From Rhododendron vialii (Eukaryota > Streptophyta > Magnoliopsida > Ericales > Ericaceae): a stretch of 64,000 bases of DNA. The position numbers and the translations under genes were made by a program. The notes under the pieces are model-generated. The model did no database searches, was not told the DNA's origin, and worked only from the letters and a program-made list of their open reading frames with translations. Shown here one piece after another: positions 59,972 to 64,000 of the stretch. The stretch spans positions 6,346,501-6,410,500 of the forward strand of contig NC_080559.1 of the NCBI RefSeq assembly GCF_030253575.1, read 5' to 3'. Position 1 is the first letter of the stretch, and each line of letters begins with the position of its first letter.

Positions 59972-62170
59972 TGTAGAGACCCGTGATTTATTTTATTTTT
60001 ATTTTAGGCTGTATTTTTTTTTTCTCCTTTGTTAATGTACGGCCCGTTGAAATAGACGGTTCGGATATTCGGTGTGACGTGTTCGTGGGAGGATATAAGA
60101 GTAATTGTGCGAGAGGTGCACGTGTGTGTGTGTGGGGTGGGAGCATGGGATCACTCCCCATGCCAATAATTTCCCCAGGAGACTACTTTCTCCCATTTTC
60201 TCTTTTTCTCACTCTCTCGGCCAAACTCTCTCCTCTCCTCCGAAACTTTCTCTCCTCTCTTCTCTCTTCGATTTCATTCACCTAGGGTGAGATTCCGGAC
60301 AAAGCCTGAGTATTAAAGTTGCTATTGGGAGTACGGGCTTTCCGAATATCCAAGAAAAATCATGATCGGACCTCGTGGAGCTACGGTTGACTGGGTCAAA
60401 GGGTCGGGTTTTACTCAAAACCCTTGAGGTAGGGATTTCTCATTTCTATTATGTGTGTATGTGTTGATTTGGTGTTTGAATCGTGCCTTAGATCGTTGTT
60501 TTCGTTGTTAGAAATGTTCTAGTGGAGTCTGAAAATTGTGCACTGAAAACCCAGGTCCTACCGGTAGGAGTTTTGGTCCTACCGGTAGAAAAGCTGTCCA
60601 GTAATGTCATTTTCGTGAAATCGTGGTCTCCTACGGGTAGGAAATTGTGTCCTACCGGTAGGAAATGAAAAATTCAGCATTTTGGCAAAATTTCGAACGG
60701 GCATAACTTTTTCATCCGAACTCTGTTTTGGGCAAATTTTATATCGAAATTCATGTACCGGAAATGTACTTTCCAATGGTGGTGGTCTCATCTTCCAATT
60801 CTTAACCGATAAGATTTGGCAGCCAAAATAAGATAGATATGTTCGTATACGTTGGGAAATCCTTTTTCCTTAGAATCGTTTGGGTGAAACATGGTTGTTC
60901 TTAGGTTCCCCTGAGTACTAGTTGAATGGTTTGACGAGATTAGTGGTATACTTAACGCTTGGTAGTGGTCATTGGGTTCCGTATGAGTCGTTTGATCCAC
61001 CGAAACAAGGGTTTAGAGAATATAAGGAGTATAGGTGGCCGAAGGTTGAATGTGATGACATGCGAAGTGAAAAAACGAACACTTAGAACACTTCTTTGAG
61101 TTAAACAATGCTAGGCATGGATACATGAGACATTTTCTTGTGTTTGATATGTGGTACACCTCTTGTGTAACTTATACGATTTTGCGAGTTGCAAGGTGGA
61201 AATCTATGAACTCGTTGTGAGAGTTTATCTTTTGATGTGTGAGTGCTTGTATGGTGATGAGAAACTACTAACGTAACGATTGCGAGTTGATTGAGATGAA
61301 ATTATCTGTATTACTTCTATGTGAATAAGTTTTCGTTGTGAATTCATTATATGTGACTGAGATGAATGGCTAAATTGTAAAGTGTATCAAAGGGATTGTG
61401 GTATGGTGACCTTTGATGTGTGACTTGAATTAGCTCCATCAGTGACGACGGAACTAGTGGGGAGTATCGGGATTTCTTAATTGGCCCGGCAGGAGCTTTG
61501 CTCATGATACAGAATGATGAGGAAGTTGTGACACGATGTGAATGGAAATGGGCTATCATTGTGAAAGTGTAAGTGATACGAAAGACATTGGTGTTGCGAT
61601 TCTTTGATTACGATAGTTTCATAAGTCAAGATATCGGATTGGTGATTCGAAGTAGTATGAGGAACAGTGGCAATCATGAGAAAATCATATAGATAGTAAG
61701 TCTTCGTGGTTGAATTAGAGTTTTGGTGTGTAGTCACGGTACTCCATTTATGTCTTCGACCTTGGGAAAATTACTAGTTGTGTTTCGTTTCATCATTTGA
61801 GATACCATACCTTACTTCTATTATTCATTCCACCTGTCATCCCATTCGTATATAATAGTTGTGTAGATTTCTCTACTGGGCACGTGTTTGCTCAACCTAC
61901 CATTTCAGGTTCATTGCAGGTCATGGTCATGGTCATGGAGTACTTGGAGTGCATGCTGACATTATCGATTAAAGCTATTCGGAGAGTACTTTATTATTCT
62001 TGTATAACAAACGACTTTGTTATGAAATTCCTACTTTGAAAGATTGTATTTGTAGACCAATTTATGGAATCAGAAACTGTATTGTATTTTGGGGTATTGT
62101 ACGTACGATTGTGAGGACTTTGTATTTCAAATGGTATTGTTAATTTATGTTGAAAATCGAGGGCGTGACA
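59972..62170 (+). mobile_element. Solo LTR, 2.2 kb, inside the hAT element
   Basis: Begins TGTAGAGACCCGTGATTT and ends GAGGGCGTGACA. AGTAA lies immediately on both sides (59967-59971 and 62171-62175). No coding domains. The TGT..GACA ends and large size suggest a Ty3-gypsy LTR. It inserted 17 bp after the transposase stop codon. An unusual feature is repeats of CCTACCGGTAGGA and relatives at 60557-60663. Confidence 0.9.
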
Positions 62171-63286
62171 AGTAATCCATGCTTTTGAATAATAGTTTGG
62201 AGTGCTTTTGGCTGTTGTTTCTATACTGTTGCTATCTATCTCTATGTTGTTTCTGCTGCTGGTTGTTGTACAAAGTTTTTTCATGCTATTTATGGTGTCT
62301 CTTGTACATCATGGTGTCGGTGAGACAATCTCTTCTCACCATGGATTCCCTATGGACGTTGGGCAAAAAATTTGTTGATAAAAAAAAAAAGGTAATGCTT
62401 GAAAGGTGATCCATCTCTATAGAAATCCTGGATCCGCCACTGGCTGAGCGGGTACCAAGTGGTGCCCGCTCGCGCATCCGAGCCGTCCATTATGTGTTTG
62501 GATGGCTCAGATTTGGAGAGAGAAAGTGTTGGGATAAGAGGAGAGAGAATGTTTTAATTCGAGCCGCCCAAAAATGTATCGGACGGCTCGGATGCGCCAA
62601 GTGAGTGCCACGTATGCAATACCTGCTTGGCACTGAAATATTCCTCCCTTTTCCTGCCGACACTCCAGATTAATCTGGAGGAGGAAAAAAATACAGAGCA
62701 CCCAGAGGCTCTGCTTCCGGCAACCTGTGTGAACACCTCGGTGGTCCGATCTCTGCACCGTTTTGGTCGTTGAACTCCTATCGACCAGAGCTTCGCATTG
62801 GTGTGACCAAAAGTTGGATTCGGCTAACTTTCCTTCCTGGCAAGTTTTAACAGAGCACCCACTTTTGCTCTCCTCATCTCTGATACCAATTATTGTGCCC
62901 CAAATTTGTCCATACACTCACACGCACCAAATACACAGATGACAGAGGAAAAATTCTGTTTACTCAGTATATATCAACAAATATACAAAAACATGAAAAA
63001 ACCTCACCGGAGGAGCCACAATCTGCTCCCCACGCTCGACTTCACCCTCTCAACTCACATATCTGCTGCCACACATTCAACCTAACAAATACATCAGTAT
63101 TTATAGGGAAACCAGAGAGAAACAAAACAAAACAGGGGATGGAGATTTTCCAAGAGCAATAAATGCTCTGCCCTGCCAAGATCTTCCAGAACATGCCTAA
63201 ATCTTCTGGATTCCATTTATGCTACTCAATCTTTGACTCTTGGCAAGCCATCACCATCTCCCACATGGGTGAATTCCAACACCCTA

Positions 63287-63759
63287 CCTAGGTACATCTC
63301 CTTCAATATGTAGATAAAATTACCGGTCTTTAACAAATGGTGGGCCCAATTAATTTCTTATTTTTATGTAACAAAATGCAATTAGTTCTAGCCCTAATTG
63401 CATCAAAACAAAACAATTACGCGAGTTTGGCCTAACTTTATTATTGTATAAGTTTGAGTTTGAGCAAAACAAAATGACAGAATGAACTTTCGATTGTTTT
63501 GCTCAAATTTTTTGTGGATTACTAGTTCGTCTTGGCAAGAGGAATTTACAAATTAAAAATTAATGAGAAAAATCTTTAAAAAGTTCACTAAAGATAAAAT
63601 ATATAATACAAATTTAGAATTTTTTTTATGAACTTTTAAAATCTGTTGGTCAAAATTGTTTAGTTTGTAAATTTTTCATCAAATATAATTCACAATAATT
63701 ATTTGACGCAAAGCAAACAAGAATATAAATTTTGATTAAGTAAATATTGGAATAATGAT
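63287..63759. other. AT-rich intergenic sequence
   Basis: Flank of the LTR retrotransposon. No gene or clear repeat structure seen. Confidence 0.5.
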
Positions 63760-64000
63760 TACTCCCTCCGTCCCTTTATTACAGTCCAGTATTTTATTTT
63801 GGCCTGTCCCTTAATAAGTGTTCATTTTGTAAAGTTAGTGGGTAAAAGTTGGTGAATTGTCTATTTTGTCCCTAAAAGTAGATTCCATTTTGAAAAGTTA
63901 GTGAATAAAAGTGTAATGATGATGGGTAAGTAGGGAAAATGGAGGAAAAAGTTGATGTGAAAGGTATAATGATGATGTCTTTTTAATAAGTTGGAGTTAC
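63760..64000. mobile_element. Stowaway/mariner-type element, left end, cut by the window
   Basis: TA followed by CTCCCTCCGTCCC at 63760-63774 is the characteristic terminus and TA target of Stowaway-like (Tc1/mariner) elements. The other end would lie beyond 64000. Confidence 0.65.

Larger units (their letters stand above)
56828..62442 (+). mobile_element. hAT-superfamily DNA transposon, 5.6 kb
   Basis: Inverted termini CAGGGGCGGATTGGG (left) and, reversed, CAGTGGCGGATCCAGG (right). 8-bp flanks GCCGAGCG (56820-56827) and GCTGAGCG (62443-62450) differ by one transition. Both features are diagnostic of plant hAT elements of the TTF-zinc-finger/DUF4371 transposase type. It carries a broken transposase gene and a solo LTR. 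Without the LTR it is about 3.4 kb. Confidence 0.93.
56814..62637. mobile_element. MITE (about 200 bp) split by a hAT transposon
   Basis: Terminal TTCAGTGCCGAGCGGGTA (its first 14 bp at 56814-56827, the rest after 62451) matches the reverse complement of the right end TACCTGCTTGGCACTGAA (62620-62637). The internal GCATCCGAGCCGTCC and GGACGGCTCGGATGC also pair. It lies in the interior of the LTR retrotransposon and is the insertion site of the hAT element. Confidence 0.75.
54334..63281 (-). mobile_element. Non-autonomous LTR retrotransposon with nested insertions
   Basis: Direct LTRs 54334-54730 and 62891-63281 share most of their sequence (for example TATATATCAACAAATATAC and CAATAAATGCTCTGCC). 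On the minus strand each begins TGTTGGAATTC and ends near GGGGCACAA. Next to the 63-kb LTR, minus TGGTATCAGAGA (62877-62888) is the initiator-Met primer-binding site. Next to the 54-kb LTR, minus GAAGGGGGTGA is the polypurine tract. CCCTA flanks both sides (54329-54333 and 63282-63286). After removing the nested elements the interior is about 2.3 kb and shows no gag, protease, RT or integrase, so it is a LARD-like non-autonomous element. A C run lies at 56343-56356. Confidence 0.93.

Noticed and set aside
1-64000. CRISPR array, prokaryotic operon or defence island
   Set aside because: No regularly spaced short repeats and no bacterial gene organisation; everything points to plant nuclear DNA.

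Overview
The window is nuclear DNA of a flowering plant, most likely a eudicot. The genes have many short GT..AG introns in AT-rich sequence, the proteins belong to plant-specific or plastid families, and the spaces between genes and the long introns are packed with plant transposable elements. I cannot name the species. No prokaryotic-style operons, CRISPR arrays, rRNA genes or convincing tRNA genes were seen.

I can support six protein-coding genes. On the minus strand: a cationic amino acid transporter of the CAT family (coding exons 373-7276, 3' end cut by the window edge), a plastid-type DUF1350 alpha/beta-hydrolase-like protein (9822-15663), and a NEMP/PNET2-type nuclear envelope membrane protein (19824-29636). 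On the plus strand: the chloroplast site-2-protease-like EGY2 (35753-45448), the SET-domain histone methyltransferase SUVR3 (46694-48731), and a LOB-domain transcription factor closest to LBD20 (52398-53665). Splice sites were placed by hand; for every complete gene the summed exon length is a multiple of three with an uninterrupted frame. The genes do not form a pathway. They share only broad themes: plastid (EGY2, probably DUF1350), nuclear envelope and chromatin (PNET2-like, SUVR3), transport and development.

The rest is a transposon landscape, and several insertions can be delimited to the base by target-site duplications (TSDs). A solo LTR (2452-3451) and a MITE lie in the CAT introns. 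A composite TRIM and a Helitron end lie in the DUF1350 intron. A complete TRIM, a near-perfect hairpin element and a tRNA-derived SINE lie in PNET2 introns. Between PNET2 and EGY2 (29.7-35.7 kb) there is a large inverted repeat carrying a Helitron whose empty site is preserved in the opposite arm, and then a Stowaway-like element split by a Helitron end, an LTR and a hAT-like MITE. A decayed L1-type LINE lies at 49.5-51.2 kb.

The most striking structure is at 54.3-63.3 kb. A non-coding LTR retrotransposon (TSD CCCTA) contains a small MITE. The MITE contains a 5.6-kb hAT transposon (TSD GCCGAGCG/GCTGAGCG). The hAT contains a 2.2-kb solo LTR (TSD AGTAA). The hAT transposase keeps one reading frame over about 800 codons, broken only by four stop codons that look like C-to-T or G-to-A changes. 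I see no evidence of a new defence or metabolic system; the novelty here is structural and evolutionary.
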